From: Agarilytica rhodophyticola
GTDB taxonomy: Bacteria > Pseudomonadota > Gammaproteobacteria > Pseudomonadales > Cellvibrionaceae
Length of the DNA: 64,000 nt
NCBI RefSeq assembly: GCF_002157225.2
Contig: NZ_CP020038.1
Location: 6,096,991-6,160,990 of the forward strand
Direction of reading: 5' to 3'
Part shown: positions 53,618 to 63,383 of the stretch, in pieces
Layout of the letters: the number at the start of each line of letters is the position of its first letter
Numbering within the stretch: position 1 is the stretch's first letter
Notes under the pieces: generated by a model
Database searches by the model: none
Seen by the model: only the letters and a program-made list of their open reading frames with translations
Told to the model about the DNA's origin: nothing
Translations under genes and position numbers: made by a program

Positions 53618-55468
53618 TTAGTGAGAATTCATAACTACACCAACTTGCGGTAAATGAGCCAAGCCTATATCGCGAGCGTGTTGTTCAAAATCTTTATTTT
53701 TCCAAAAGAAAGCGCCTGGCATGGTGGTCGGGATAACTAATACATAAAAAAGCGCTCGTCCTACTATAGCAACACTTAGTATAGAAAGAGCTGTTAATCC
53801 CCATAAGCTAATGGCCAATATCCCATTAAAATCGCAGAAGGTAAGCCCAGCCACTAATACAATATTTAAAACTAGCAATGTATTCCTAGCGATATAGGAC
53901 TTACCAAAAGTCGTGCACTGAATATAAAAAGAGGCTGCCCCTTCATTTGGCGCTACATTCATATCCTTTGCATGGAACCATAAACCAATAGCTTCTAATA
54001 TCATTCCTATTACCATTACAGTGGCGCAAACAGAGATAAGGGAAGATATGGGTAACGGCTCAAACAAAGTGCCTATAGCTGCAACACATAACACAAGCAA
54101 AGCACCTAGTGTTAAAGCATTTCCCACAAAATGCGTTCCGCTTTGCCAATGATTCCAAAAAGGCCTTGCAGGTATACGATAACAGCGATACATAAAATAG
54201 AGGCCACCTATTCCAGCAGGCACAGCTATACCACCCAAAATAGAAGGTATAGCCCCAAGAGATATTTCACTGGCAAAAAAGCGCTGAAATACAGCATTTT
54301 CAGGTAGTAGGCTTAACATATATAAGCCACTAAAAATTAAATATAGAAATAAACCTAATCCTTCTCTACATACAGGTGAATGTCTTAGATTATTAAACCC
54401 TCTATATGCCCGAAATGGTTTGCCCAAATGGACAGTCGACATCAGCAAAGCCAGGGCACACAAACCAGTGCATGCCGCAACTAAAGGCACATAGATAACA
54501 GAGTGTGTTAAAGCAGTGAGACTTTTAACACCAAGCATTGAGCCTATAAAAACCAAGAAAAACGCACCCAGAGAAATTTGCGCAAATAGCGTAAAAGCAA
54601 CTAGAGGATTTTCTCGCGAACTCAGCTTTGCGAGGTTCCATGCTCTCGCTTTACCCTTTTTTTGATCAACCACAGGACGATAATTACCATCATTCTGTTT
54701 GTGATATTTGACCGGCATACCGTCAGTGCGAGAAACAACGTCTGGAATTTTTTTCTTTTGTTGAAAGCGAATATTAGGGTGGGTAATTTCTGGATCGGGA
54801 AAACCAGGGATATGTACTTTCGCTTGCTCGCGATTTTCCGGTGTGTTATCGACAACGCCAAAGTTTAACGCATTGCCCAAACAAGCCGATACACAGGCGG
54901 GCTTTAAACCGACCTCCAAACGATCCACACACATATTACACTTCGATACTTGGCCTTTAATTGGATCTAGTTGCGGCGCATTGTACGGACACACCCATGT
55001 ACAATAGCCACAGCCAAAACAGGTTTCGGGGTCTTGTAATACAGCACCATATTCAGCGTGCTTGGTATAGGCTCTGGTAGGGCAGCCTTTTAAACACACA
55101 GGATCATCACAGTGATTACAGGCCATGGATATATTCATGCGTGTAAAATCAGGAAATGTACCACCTTCAACATATCCTACCGAGCGAAAACTAATATGTG
55201 GAGGGTTATCATTCTTTTCACTACATGCCGCTTCACAGGCATGACAACCAATACAGTTGTCTGCAGTAAAGTGAAAGGCGTGTTGTTTATTACGATTTGG
55301 ATTGCTCCCCACACCCGGCTTATCATTAATCCGCATTTCACGCTCTCTAGGACTCTCTCCCCCAGAGCGGGCGATAAGATCAATTGGCGCTTCGTAATAA
55401 TTAACTTGTTTGGTTTCTTTATCACTTAAGAACGCGTATTGAGGTTCATCGTCACGAACTTTCCACAT
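53618..55468 (-). CDS. Fused DmsB/DmsC-type electron-transfer and membrane-anchor subunit
   Basis: The 616-residue protein joins an N-terminal ferredoxin half with four 4Fe-4S motifs (CIGCHACEAACSEKN, CNHCDDPVCLKGCP, CFGCGYCTWVCPYN, CNMC...CVSACLGN) to a C-terminal DmsC-like anchor with about eight helices. The ferredoxin half spans about 65-250, the anchor about 280-600. It should pass quinol electrons to the molybdoenzyme encoded just upstream (35 bp). DmsB and DmsC are usually separate genes. Confidence 0.88.
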   Translation of the reverse strand: MWKVRDDEPQYAFLSDKETKQVNYYEAPIDLIARSGGESPREREMRINDKPGVGSNPNRNKQHAFHFTADNCIGCHACEAACSEKNDNPPHISFRSVGYVEGGTFPDFTRMNISMACNHCDDPVCLKGCPTRAYTKHAEYGAVLQDPETCFGCGYCTWVCPYNAPQLDPIKGQVSKCNMCVDRLEVGLKPACVSACLGNALNFGVVDNTPENREQAKVHIPGFPDPEITHPNIRFQQKKKIPDVVSRTDGMPVKYHKQNDGNYRPVVDQKKGKARAWNLAKLSSRENPLVAFTLFAQISLGAFFLVFIGSMLGVKSLTALTHSVIYVPLVAACTGLCALALLMSTVHLGKPFRAYRGFNNLRHSPVCREGLGLFLYLIFSGLYMLSLLPENAVFQRFFASEISLGAIPSILGGIAVPAGIGGLYFMYRCYRIPARPFWNHWQSGTHFVGNALTLGALLVLCVAAIGTLFEPLPISSLISVCATVMVIGMILEAIGLWFHAKDMNVAPNEGAASFYIQCTTFGKSYIARNTLLVLNIVLVAGLTFCDFNGILAISLWGLTALSILSVAIVGRALFYVLVIPTTMPGAFFWKNKDFEQHARDIGLAHLPQVGVVMNSH

Positions 55469-55503
55469 AAGTTTCTACCTGTTTAGTCTTCCCTTACGGC
55501 TAA

Positions 55504-57687
55504 TTAAAATTCTCTGCGTGCAACATTGATCCTGGCAGCTTCTTGTTGATCAATATGCTCAATGCGAATAGCACATTGTTTAAAAGCGGGCTGACGTGAA
55601 TGAGGATCTAACAAACCAAGAGATAAACGGTTGACACAGTCATGATAGTGCATGGGAATAAATACTGAGTTTCTCGCCACGCGTTGGGTAAGCTGCGCGA
55701 TAACTACTGCATCGCCTCTTCTTGACACCAAGCGAATATATTGCATATTACTGATGCCGAGTTCTTTAGCGGCATCAGGGTTAATTTCCATATAAGCGGT
55801 GGGGCTAAATTTATTTAAGTTACCTAACTTGCCTGTTTTAGTACGTGTGTGGAAGTGTTCTACCACACGACCGCTGTTTAGCCAAAAAGGAAAATGCTCA
55901 TCGGGTACTTCATTATTTTCAATGTAATCCATTGCCATAAGATTGGCTTTGCTATTCGCCGTGGGAAATACACCGTCGCCATATAAACGGGGATTTCCCT
56001 GCTCTTCCCCTTCACGCATTGGCCATTGAATGCCATTTTGCTTTTGGATTAAATCGTGACTCATACCAGAGATATCGAGATTGCGCTTTTCGCCTTTGGA
56101 TAGCACTTTCATCTCATCAAAAATTTCTTCTGTCGTCTCAGGAAAATGAATCCCTTCAGCGTTCTTGTAACGTTTGGCAATTTGGTTAAAAATCCAGTGA
56201 TCAGGCTTTGCCTCACCAGGAGGCTCAACAAACTTACGCACGATGTTAACTCGACGCTCAGTATTCGTTTGCACTCCCTCTTTTTCTCCCCACACTGCAG
56301 CAGGCAAAAAGGCATTGGCATAGTGTGCGGTTTCACAGTCAGCATAGCCGTCTTGCACCACAGTAAACTCTAATTTTTCCATCGCTTTTTTAATTCGTCC
56401 TTGATTAGCCATGGAAGTTAGAGGATTGGTCGCCACTACCCATAGAGCTTTAATTTGCCCAGACTCTATGGCAGGAAATATATCGGTCTGTTGCAATCCG
56501 CGCTTTTTCGGGAAAAATTCAGGGTCGACTCCCCAGAATTTAGCGATTTCATCTCTATGCTCAGGCTTTTCAAGTAAACGATAGCCTGGCAATCCTGAAC
56601 AGGAAGACCATTCTCTAGATCCCATGGCATTGCACTGCCCGGTTATAGATAGACTGGTACCACCTGGAACACCGATATTACCCGTAATAAGGTTCAGGTT
56701 ATTGATACCACATACACCATCACTGCCATGAGTACTTTGGTTGATTCCCATTGTCCAGATAGACATAGCAGAAGGTGCGTTGGCGTAGATACGAGCCACA
56801 TGACGAATCATATCTTCATCGATGCCACATATTTTGGCGGCGGTAACAGGATCATACTTATCTACCACAGCTTTGAAGCTAGCAAAGTCATTGCAGTGAG
56901 CATCTATGTAATCTTGCTTTTGCAGACCTTCATGCAAGATTACGTGAGCCAAACTATTGAGTAATACAAGATCAGTACCCGGTGTAATAGGGAGATGAAT
57001 ATCGGCAAATTGCGCCAACATAGTTACACGTGGATCGACCACAATTAAAGGGAATTTACGTTTTTCTAGCGCCTCTTTTAAACGCCAATAAATAATAGGA
57101 TGTTGCTCAGGGAGGTTTGAACCAAAAGCCATTAAGCAGTGGGTTTCCTCGAAATCAGCATAACAACCGGGAGGGCCATCAGAGCCAAACGAGCGCTTAT
57201 AGCCAGACACAGCAGAAGCCATACACAACGTGGTATTGCCATCATAGTTATTGGTGCCGATAACACCACGCACTAGTTTGCCAAGGGTATAGAACTCTTC
57301 GGTCAACAGCTGTCCGGTAGAAACGACAGCGATACTATCGGGGCCATAGGTTTGTGCAATCCTCTGAAATTCACAGGCAACCTTATCTAGAGCTTCATCC
57401 CAACTTGCTTGTTGATAGGGCTCATACACCTTATCTCGCAATAACGGCACAGTGCCACGGCCACTAGAATCAGACAGTTCGTGTTCGAATAAGCCTTTAA
57501 TACACAATTTCCCTCTGTTGACATCAGCACTTCCTTTACCACGACTGGTAACAGGTTTACCTTCAGAGTTAAGACCTACTTCAATAGTACAACCAGTGGA
57601 ACAGTATCCACACACAGCATATTTCCACTCTTGCACTTGTTTATCGACGATTTTTATCGGCTTACGATTTTTTCGACCAAATAACAC
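55504..57687 (-). CDS. Molybdopterin oxidoreductase catalytic subunit (NapA/NasA-type)
   Basis: The 727-residue enzyme has an N-terminal 4Fe-4S motif (CGYCSTGC...CIKG), the molybdenum-ligand Cys in NTTLCMASAVSGYKR, GINQSTHG and FHTRTKTGKL. It resembles the NapA/NasA nitrate reductase and formate dehydrogenase families; the substrate cannot be told from sequence. No Tat signal is present, so it is cytoplasmic, anchored by the fused DmsB-DmsC protein encoded 35 bp downstream. No Mo-cofactor genes are near. Confidence 0.9.
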   Translation of the reverse strand: MLFGRKNRKPIKIVDKQVQEWKYAVCGYCSTGCTIEVGLNSEGKPVTSRGKGSADVNRGKLCIKGLFEHELSDSSGRGTVPLLRDKVYEPYQQASWDEALDKVACEFQRIAQTYGPDSIAVVSTGQLLTEEFYTLGKLVRGVIGTNNYDGNTTLCMASAVSGYKRSFGSDGPPGCYADFEETHCLMAFGSNLPEQHPIIYWRLKEALEKRKFPLIVVDPRVTMLAQFADIHLPITPGTDLVLLNSLAHVILHEGLQKQDYIDAHCNDFASFKAVVDKYDPVTAAKICGIDEDMIRHVARIYANAPSAMSIWTMGINQSTHGSDGVCGINNLNLITGNIGVPGGTSLSITGQCNAMGSREWSSCSGLPGYRLLEKPEHRDEIAKFWGVDPEFFPKKRGLQQTDIFPAIESGQIKALWVVATNPLTSMANQGRIKKAMEKLEFTVVQDGYADCETAHYANAFLPAAVWGEKEGVQTNTERRVNIVRKFVEPPGEAKPDHWIFNQIAKRYKNAEGIHFPETTEEIFDEMKVLSKGEKRNLDISGMSHDLIQKQNGIQWPMREGEEQGNPRLYGDGVFPTANSKANLMAMDYIENNEVPDEHFPFWLNSGRVVEHFHTRTKTGKLGNLNKFSPTAYMEINPDAAKELGISNMQYIRLVSRRGDAVVIAQLTQRVARNSVFIPMHYHDCVNRLSLGLLDPHSRQPAFKQCAIRIEHIDQQEAARINVARREF

Positions 57688-58099
57688 GCAACACCCCTGG
57701 ATATTTTTATATGAGTTATTTTGGTGCTCTTTCTTTCAGTTAATCCTCTAAGCCAGAGTTATTGGATGTTTGGTACGCTGAAAAAAGCATCGATACGGAG
57801 CACTAAAAATTAAAAAGGCACCACCCAGGGGCTTTTTATGCCAAAACAGGGCTGAAATCCTTAATATGGGAAGATATCAACAAGAAATGTGCCACTAGGT
57901 CTGAAGTAAAGAGTCTTAACGGGAAAAGACAGAGAGTTTCGGAGTAGTAATAGAAGTAGAGATAATTGTGGACTGATTTGCGTTTTGTCGCAAAAATCAA
58001 CATATTTTCTGGCAAGGGCTTTACCTTAGTACTATAAAAATATTAGATTCTAGGCTCACCTTCAAAACTGTTCGTCTATCGTAGGCTAGTACAAACACA
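57688..58099. other. 412-bp divergent intergenic region
   Basis: It carries the promoters of the molybdoenzyme operon (reverse) and the small gene at 58100. A short inverted pair TTTGCG (57977-57982)/CGCAAA (57989-57994) is the only symmetry seen. No gene is visible. Confidence 0.5.
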
Positions 58100-58504
58100 A
58101 TGGAATTAAACGCGTCATTACATTCATCTATTGCTTATCGCACAAATTTGCAAAACGCGAGTAATCGCGATCTGACTGATGACGCTAGCAGGCAAAAAAG
58201 CGCCCCAACACAAATCAATACCAATAGTGAACTGGATCACTCAAAAGGAGAGCAACGAGCGAGTACAGTTATCGAAGGTAATGTGCGAAACAGCAGGGTT
58301 GAAGTAGTCAATCAAAATGCTCGTTCAAACGCCAATAGAGTATTGCAAGAACCCGCCCGTGCCGAAATTATCCGCGAAAATGAAAATGACGTAACCGAGC
58401 TCAAGCCCCTCGTCATTAATCAATCCCAAAATCCAGCTACACGCGCCTTTGCCAGCGTAGCGACTCAAAATTCCGACTTTCGTCTCATCGACATATACGT
58501 TTAG
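58100..58504 (+). CDS. Uncharacterised small hydrophilic protein
   Basis: The 134-residue protein is very polar and probably disordered in the middle (NTNSELDHSKGEQRAST then VNQNARSNANRVLQEPARA). The ends look more ordered: MELNASLHSSIAYRTN, and a conserved-type RAFASVATQNSDFRLIDIYV. No domain is recognised. It lies between the molybdoenzyme operon (reverse) and tolC (forward). The start has only a weak ribosome site. Confidence 0.6.
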   Translation: MELNASLHSSIAYRTNLQNASNRDLTDDASRQKSAPTQINTNSELDHSKGEQRASTVIEGNVRNSRVEVVNQNARSNANRVLQEPARAEIIRENENDVTELKPLVINQSQNPATRAFASVATQNSDFRLIDIYV

Positions 58505-58642
58505 CGTAAATTAATCCTACATTCACTTTTAATTAGGTATGATGAACCCCATTTAGAACATTTTGTCTTATATGGAGCCGGTCATCTCACCAATGAGCGG
58601 CCTTTTGCATAAATATCACTCAGACCTTTTAGGGAAATCCTA

Positions 58643-60004
58643 ATGCGTAATATTATCGATAAAGCGTTTACCGCCGCTTTTTTGACCATTGCTGTGTCAT
58701 CCTTTTCACATGGGGAAACACTTAACGAGATATATCAACAAGCACTCCAGAATGATCACCAGTTTAGAGCCGCAAAAGCTGCCTATCTTGCGGGCAAGGA
58801 AGAAAAGAACAGAGGCCGAGCAGGACTTTTGCCACAAGTAGTGGGTACGGCAAATAAAACCGAAGGTGAGCTCGAAGAAAGTGGTACTAGATTTAACCAA
58901 CCAGTTAATACAGATCCCGCCGATTCAGAATCAACGCTATACCAAGTTGTTCTTACTCAGCCACTATTTGATATGGCTGCATGGCATACATACCAACGAG
59001 GCAAGTTAGATAGCAAAGTAGCACACGCTGAATATGAAGCTGCTCGCCAATTACTTATTAGACGTGTAGCGGAGGCTTATCTTAATGTGCTTTTAGCAGT
59101 CGATAACTTCGAGACTGCACGAGCAGAAGAAAACGCCAACTCCCACCAACTTGAGCAAACGCGTAAACGTTTTGAGGTAGGTCTAACGGCTATTACTGAT
59201 GTTCACGAAGCTCAGGCCTCTTATGATAATTCACTGGCGCGCAGGTTATTACAAGAAGGTAATGTAGGGATTGCTTTTGAAGCATTAGAAGTGATTACCG
59301 GGCATAGCTATCGCTACTTAGCTCCGTTAAAAGAAGACTTCCCGATCAATCCGCCAAGCCCTATCGATCGTGAAGAATGGGTTCAATTTTCGATGGATAA
59401 TAATTTTACTCTAGCTGCAGCTTCGCTGCGTTCTAAGTCTTCACAACAATCAGCGAAAATAGCTAGAGCCGGCCACCTACCTACTGTTGAAGCAAACTTA
59501 AGTTACTCTGATTCAAATGACGTCAATAACTTTTCTAATGTTGATAGAACAAGTAGTGGTGTATCTATAGATTTAAGACTTCCCATTTTCTCTAGTGGCG
59601 GCGTATCTGCAACACGTAGACAAGCAGCACAGCGCTACTACGAAGCCAAGGAAAATTATCTGCAAGCTAGACGAGATACCATTCAGAATGCACGCTCATC
59701 TCATTTGACCGTTGTCACCGACGTAGCTACTGTCAAAGCAAGAAGACAGGCTATTACATCAAGCCAGAGTGCTTTGGAAGCAACCCAAGCCGGTTATGAA
59801 GTTGGAACCCGCGATTTAGTAGACGTATTAATCGCCCAGCGCACATTGTATACCGCGCAAAGGGACTACTCTGACTCACTCTACACTTATATTCAAGATA
59901 CACTGCGCTTAAAAGAAGTGGCCGGTATTTTAACTGAAAAAGATATTGTAGAACTGGATAACTGGCTGGATACAAGCCGTCAAGTCAATCGTGAAATTCA
60001 GTAA
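58643..60004 (+). CDS. tolC: TolC family outer-membrane channel protein
   Basis: The 453-residue protein has a signal peptide (about 1-24) and the TolC helical-barrel repeat: ETLNEIYQQALQNDHQFRAAKAAYLAGKEEKNRGRAGLLPQV, then ATQAGYEVGTRDLVDVLIAQRTLY in the second half. TolC forms the outer-membrane channel of type I secretion and efflux pumps. In many gammaproteobacteria tolC sits divergently from nudF; here six kilobases separate them. Confidence 0.95.
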   Translation: MRNIIDKAFTAAFLTIAVSSFSHGETLNEIYQQALQNDHQFRAAKAAYLAGKEEKNRGRAGLLPQVVGTANKTEGELEESGTRFNQPVNTDPADSESTLYQVVLTQPLFDMAAWHTYQRGKLDSKVAHAEYEAARQLLIRRVAEAYLNVLLAVDNFETARAEENANSHQLEQTRKRFEVGLTAITDVHEAQASYDNSLARRLLQEGNVGIAFEALEVITGHSYRYLAPLKEDFPINPPSPIDREEWVQFSMDNNFTLAAASLRSKSSQQSAKIARAGHLPTVEANLSYSDSNDVNNFSNVDRTSSGVSIDLRLPIFSSGGVSATRRQAAQRYYEAKENYLQARRDTIQNARSSHLTVVTDVATVKARRQAITSSQSALEATQAGYEVGTRDLVDVLIAQRTLYTAQRDYSDSLYTYIQDTLRLKEVAGILTEKDIVELDNWLDTSRQVNREIQ

Positions 60005-60447
60005 GTGATTTTACTGCTAAATTAGATAATATAATAGTACTTATCTTTTAATTAAGTATTTGCATACACCTCATACAGAACGCTCTTTAGTTCTCGCGAT
60101 CAATACCAAACCATAGCCGCTCACGGCTATGGTCATTTCCTAGACTTTGTACTAAATTTCTGTAGCCCATAAAACGAAAGCACATTTAAAGCGCTCAACT
60201 ATGAATACAAGCCGGGAAGTTAAAGTATCCTATTTAACTTCTATAGCATACATTTTTACCCACAATATATTGTTAACAAAAAAACATACACAATAAAATT
60301 TATTCAAAAATATAACATTTACCTATTTATGCACAAACATAAGTGAACTAACAAATAGATAGTGTCACCAACCAATCAAATAAATATATTTAAATTAGTT
60401 AATAAGACGACATTTAATAATATCAACAAAAATAGGTTCAGCGAAAA
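60005..60447. other. 443-bp AT-rich region after tolC
   Basis: It contains the tolC hairpin at 60111-60132 and a strongly AT-rich leader before the deaminase-like gene. No other gene is visible. Confidence 0.6.
60111..60132 (+). terminator. Hairpin downstream of tolC
   Basis: CCATAGCCG (60111-60119) pairs with CGGCTATGG (60124-60132) around a 4-nt loop. It lies 107 bp after the tolC stop. The downstream T content is modest, so it may be an imperfect terminator. Confidence 0.65.
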
Positions 60448-61686
60448 ATGTATAACTACCGCCAAAATATTGGGCCATCTCAAAGTGGCCATTCGAGGTT
60501 ATCGGGAACTACCTCTCCAGCTCAAATACGAAAAGCCCAACAAACAAATTCAGCTTCTGAAACTCAACCACTTTTCATACAAAATGCATCCTCATCTCTT
60601 ACACAAAAAAACGAAAGAGCATCATATTTTATTGACAAAGAAACAGCGAATGAAATTGCAGAGATGAGATCACCGATAAGCACCCCAAATGCAAAAAAAT
60701 ACCAAGGGGTTGACAGAGTAAATAAAGAACTTCGGCATATTGCTTCAGCTGTTTTTACCGCAGCTAAATCATCGGGCTTAAATATGGTAGAAGTTCAATG
60801 TTCAGTATTAGATGGTACTTTACATATCTCATCAAACTTTCACAGTGACAAGATAATTCAATCACTTCAGGAGTCTCTTAACAAAGACTATCGTGCCGAA
60901 GAAAAAAGCTATAGGCCCGCAGACTTCAACGATTGGGAAGATGTATATGATAGCCGAGAACATAGGCACGCAACAAAACTTAATGATTTTGTAGACTCCG
61001 ATAGCCGCATGAAAAGCATCGTCAGGAATATGCGAAGAGAAATACGGCAAGATGTAGGTGTTCCTCACAATACCAATCTCAATAACGAAGAAATCGCTAG
61101 TCAAGCAGTTAATATGTTAAAAGATATTAGAGCTGCACTCGTGAAGCTGAAAGATGGCGATTCTAGCAGCATAATGATACATGCCCCTTTAAAGTCTAGC
61201 GCTGATGAAAAAACAAGGGAAACCACACACGCGGAACAAAATATACAAGAGTATATTGCAACGCAAGGCCAACAGGCACTCCAATCTGTAAGAAAAAATC
61301 ATGGCATAGAAGACACATCTAATGTCATCGTTCCAATGGCAGGAAGATTCGTCGCATGTGCAACATGTAATGAAGTTGAACATGTGGCAAAGTCTTCCGA
61401 GAGAGGTTTCTTTAACCCTGAATCCAACCAAGCTGTATTGCATCGGGCAACATCTCGAGTTGGCCGTGCATTTCCAGGAGAGAGACAATATATCGCTCAT
61501 AATACTCTAAGTTCAGATTCACACGAAGCTATATCAAGAGCTAAGGATATAGCCCATCAATTTGCATTAGGAAAGAGCGGGAATCTATCTTCTCATCATA
61601 AAGAACTAGTGACACCTTATTCTTTTGACACAGATAGCGATTCTGATCCAGAAGATAAAAAGCCTAGGAGGCCCGCAAACAGCTAG
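60448..61686 (+). CDS. Deaminase-signature protein, candidate secreted effector
   Basis: The 412-residue protein has a Ser/Thr/Gln-rich, low-complexity N terminus (about 1-60) without a Sec signal, a helical middle, and a C-terminal segment with a deaminase zinc signature. The signature is HAE at residues 261-263 and CATC at 304-307 (HxE...CxxC), with a hydrophobic strand VIVPMAGRFVA before the Cys pair. This is the arrangement of the cytidine-deaminase-like fold used by polymorphic and effector toxins. The C terminus is acidic (DTDSDSDPEDKK). No immunity gene follows. AT-rich codon use. Confidence 0.68.
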   Translation: MYNYRQNIGPSQSGHSRLSGTTSPAQIRKAQQTNSASETQPLFIQNASSSLTQKNERASYFIDKETANEIAEMRSPISTPNAKKYQGVDRVNKELRHIASAVFTAAKSSGLNMVEVQCSVLDGTLHISSNFHSDKIIQSLQESLNKDYRAEEKSYRPADFNDWEDVYDSREHRHATKLNDFVDSDSRMKSIVRNMRREIRQDVGVPHNTNLNNEEIASQAVNMLKDIRAALVKLKDGDSSSIMIHAPLKSSADEKTRETTHAEQNIQEYIATQGQQALQSVRKNHGIEDTSNVIVPMAGRFVACATCNEVEHVAKSSERGFFNPESNQAVLHRATSRVGRAFPGERQYIAHNTLSSDSHEAISRAKDIAHQFALGKSGNLSSHHKELVTPYSFDTDSDSDPEDKKPRRPANS

Positions 61687-61766
61687 GCTTTTTCCAAAGT
61701 ATTATAGAACCTACCTTCTTGCATGATAATTAAGCTTAGAGAATGTACGGGTCAGTTTTTTACAAT

Positions 61767-62957
61767 TTACACATACTGACCCGCACAGTAACCACTAGCC
61801 CAAGCCCACTGAAAATTAAAGCCTCCCAGCCAACCTGTTACATCTAATACTTCACCAATAAAATACAAACCCGAAACTTGTTTAGCTTCAAATGTTTTAG
61901 ATGAAACTTCATTGGTATCAACACCGCCTCGTGTGACTTCGGCTGTTCGATATCCTTCTGTTCCAGGAGGGATGATCTGCCAGCGATGAAAACATTGTGC
62001 GAGCCTTTCGATTTCATCATCGTAATATTGATTGACTGGTTTATTAACGAGATGGCGTTCAAGCCATGTGTGAGCAAAACGTTTAGGAAAATATTTTGCT
62101 AATAGATTTTTAAGTTCTGACTTATTTCCACAAGCACGCCACTGCGCTAATAATTCGCTAATATTATCTCCTGGTAAAAAATCAATGGTGACACTTTCTC
62201 CAGCATGCCAATAGTTGGAAATCTGTAAAATAGCAGGCCCACTCAAACCACGATGCGTAAACAATAAAGCCTCGCGAAAACTTTGTTTACCACAAGAGAC
62301 CTCTACATCAACAGATAAGCCAGATAAGTTACTCGCAATTTTCAACCACTCATCGTGTAAAGTGAATGGAACTAGTGAAGCCTGGGTAGCAGTACATGTG
62401 ATATTAAATTGTTTGGCAATTTCGTAACCTTTGCCACTAGCTCCCATAGTAGGAATAGACAAGCCTCCGGTTGCCACAACCAGTGACTGGCAGCGTATTT
62501 TTCCCATATCGGATATAAGTAAAAAGCCATTATCCGTTTGTGTAATGGCCTTAACTGCACACTTAGTTTTAATTTCCACATTGGCATTGCGACATTCTTC
62601 AAGAAGTATATTTAGTATATCTCGTGAAGAATTATCACAAAATAATTGGCCCTTTGTTTTCTCATGATAAGCTAAGCCATAACGATCAATAAGTTCGATA
62701 AAGTCAGAAGATGTATAGCGGCTTAGGGCTGATTTACAAAAGTGCAGATTATCTGATAAATAGTTACTTGCATCGATATTGAGGTTAGTGAAATTACAAC
62801 GCCCCCCTCCGGACATTAATATTTTCTTACCAACTTTATTAGCGTGATCAAGAACAAGCACATTACGCCCCCTGTAGCCAGCAGTTGCTGCACACATAAG
62901 CCCAGCGGCTCCTCCTCCAAGAATGACACAATCCACATGTATTACTTTGCTGCTCAA
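61767..62957 (-). CDS. BaiN/HI0933 family flavoprotein oxidoreductase
   Basis: The 396-residue protein has the FAD-binding GGGAAGLMCAATAG motif, the conserved KILMSGGGRCNFTNLN and SLVVATGGLSIPTMGASGKGYEIA. Its ending GEVLDVTGWLGGFNFQWAWASGYCAGQ is the family hallmark. It is of the HI0933-like (BaiN) family, NAD(P)/FAD oxidoreductases with largely unknown substrates. It is a single gene. Confidence 0.93.
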   Translation of the reverse strand: MSSKVIHVDCVILGGGAAGLMCAATAGYRGRNVLVLDHANKVGKKILMSGGGRCNFTNLNIDASNYLSDNLHFCKSALSRYTSSDFIELIDRYGLAYHEKTKGQLFCDNSSRDILNILLEECRNANVEIKTKCAVKAITQTDNGFLLISDMGKIRCQSLVVATGGLSIPTMGASGKGYEIAKQFNITCTATQASLVPFTLHDEWLKIASNLSGLSVDVEVSCGKQSFREALLFTHRGLSGPAILQISNYWHAGESVTIDFLPGDNISELLAQWRACGNKSELKNLLAKYFPKRFAHTWLERHLVNKPVNQYYDDEIERLAQCFHRWQIIPPGTEGYRTAEVTRGGVDTNEVSSKTFEAKQVSGLYFIGEVLDVTGWLGGFNFQWAWASGYCAGQYV

Positions 62958-63114
62958 ACTTTCCTCTACCTATATATCGTTCTAACGCCTGATGATCTAA
63001 TGCCATAATTAGACATAAATTAGAATAATTTTGCCATATTTATACTCAGATGTGCCTTGATTGAGTGATTTAATATTTTCCATAAGCCCAAAAACTCTAC
63101 AACAGGAAAATATT

Positions 63115-63297
63115 ATGTGCTTTGATCGACGCAAACCCCCTAAGCATTTGATTATTAAAGATGACTATCATTCAGACAAAAATTTTGGCTTCGGCTGGAT
63201 TTTGGCAGCGGTAGTTATCCTGCTCGCAGGTATGTTTATTTCTATCGCAGTGAACGCGCAGGGCCCAACACAATTAGTAATGAGTGGCAGTCCATAA
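63115..63297 (+). CDS. 60-residue single-pass membrane protein
   Basis: From ATG 63115 (CAGGA eight bases upstream) the product has a basic N terminus (CFDRRKPPKHL), one helix (FGWILAAVVILLAGMFISIAV) and a short periplasmic tail (NAQGPTQLVMSGSP). The upstream in-frame start at 63061 would add sequence without support. No family is recognised. Confidence 0.62.
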   Translation: MCFDRRKPPKHLIIKDDYHSDKNFGFGWILAAVVILLAGMFISIAVNAQGPTQLVMSGSP

Positions 63298-63383
63298 GAC
63301 GCTAACTGCATCAAATAGATATCAGATCTAAAATCGATAACGATACGTGTTTGATTTAGACTAGAGCCTGTTAGCACTAACAG

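Noticed and set aside
60362-60667. 101-codon forward frame at the start of the deaminase-like gene
   Set aside because: It overlaps the 412-residue gene in another frame, is Lys/His-rich and lacks a family; the longer frame carries the HAE/CxxC motif.
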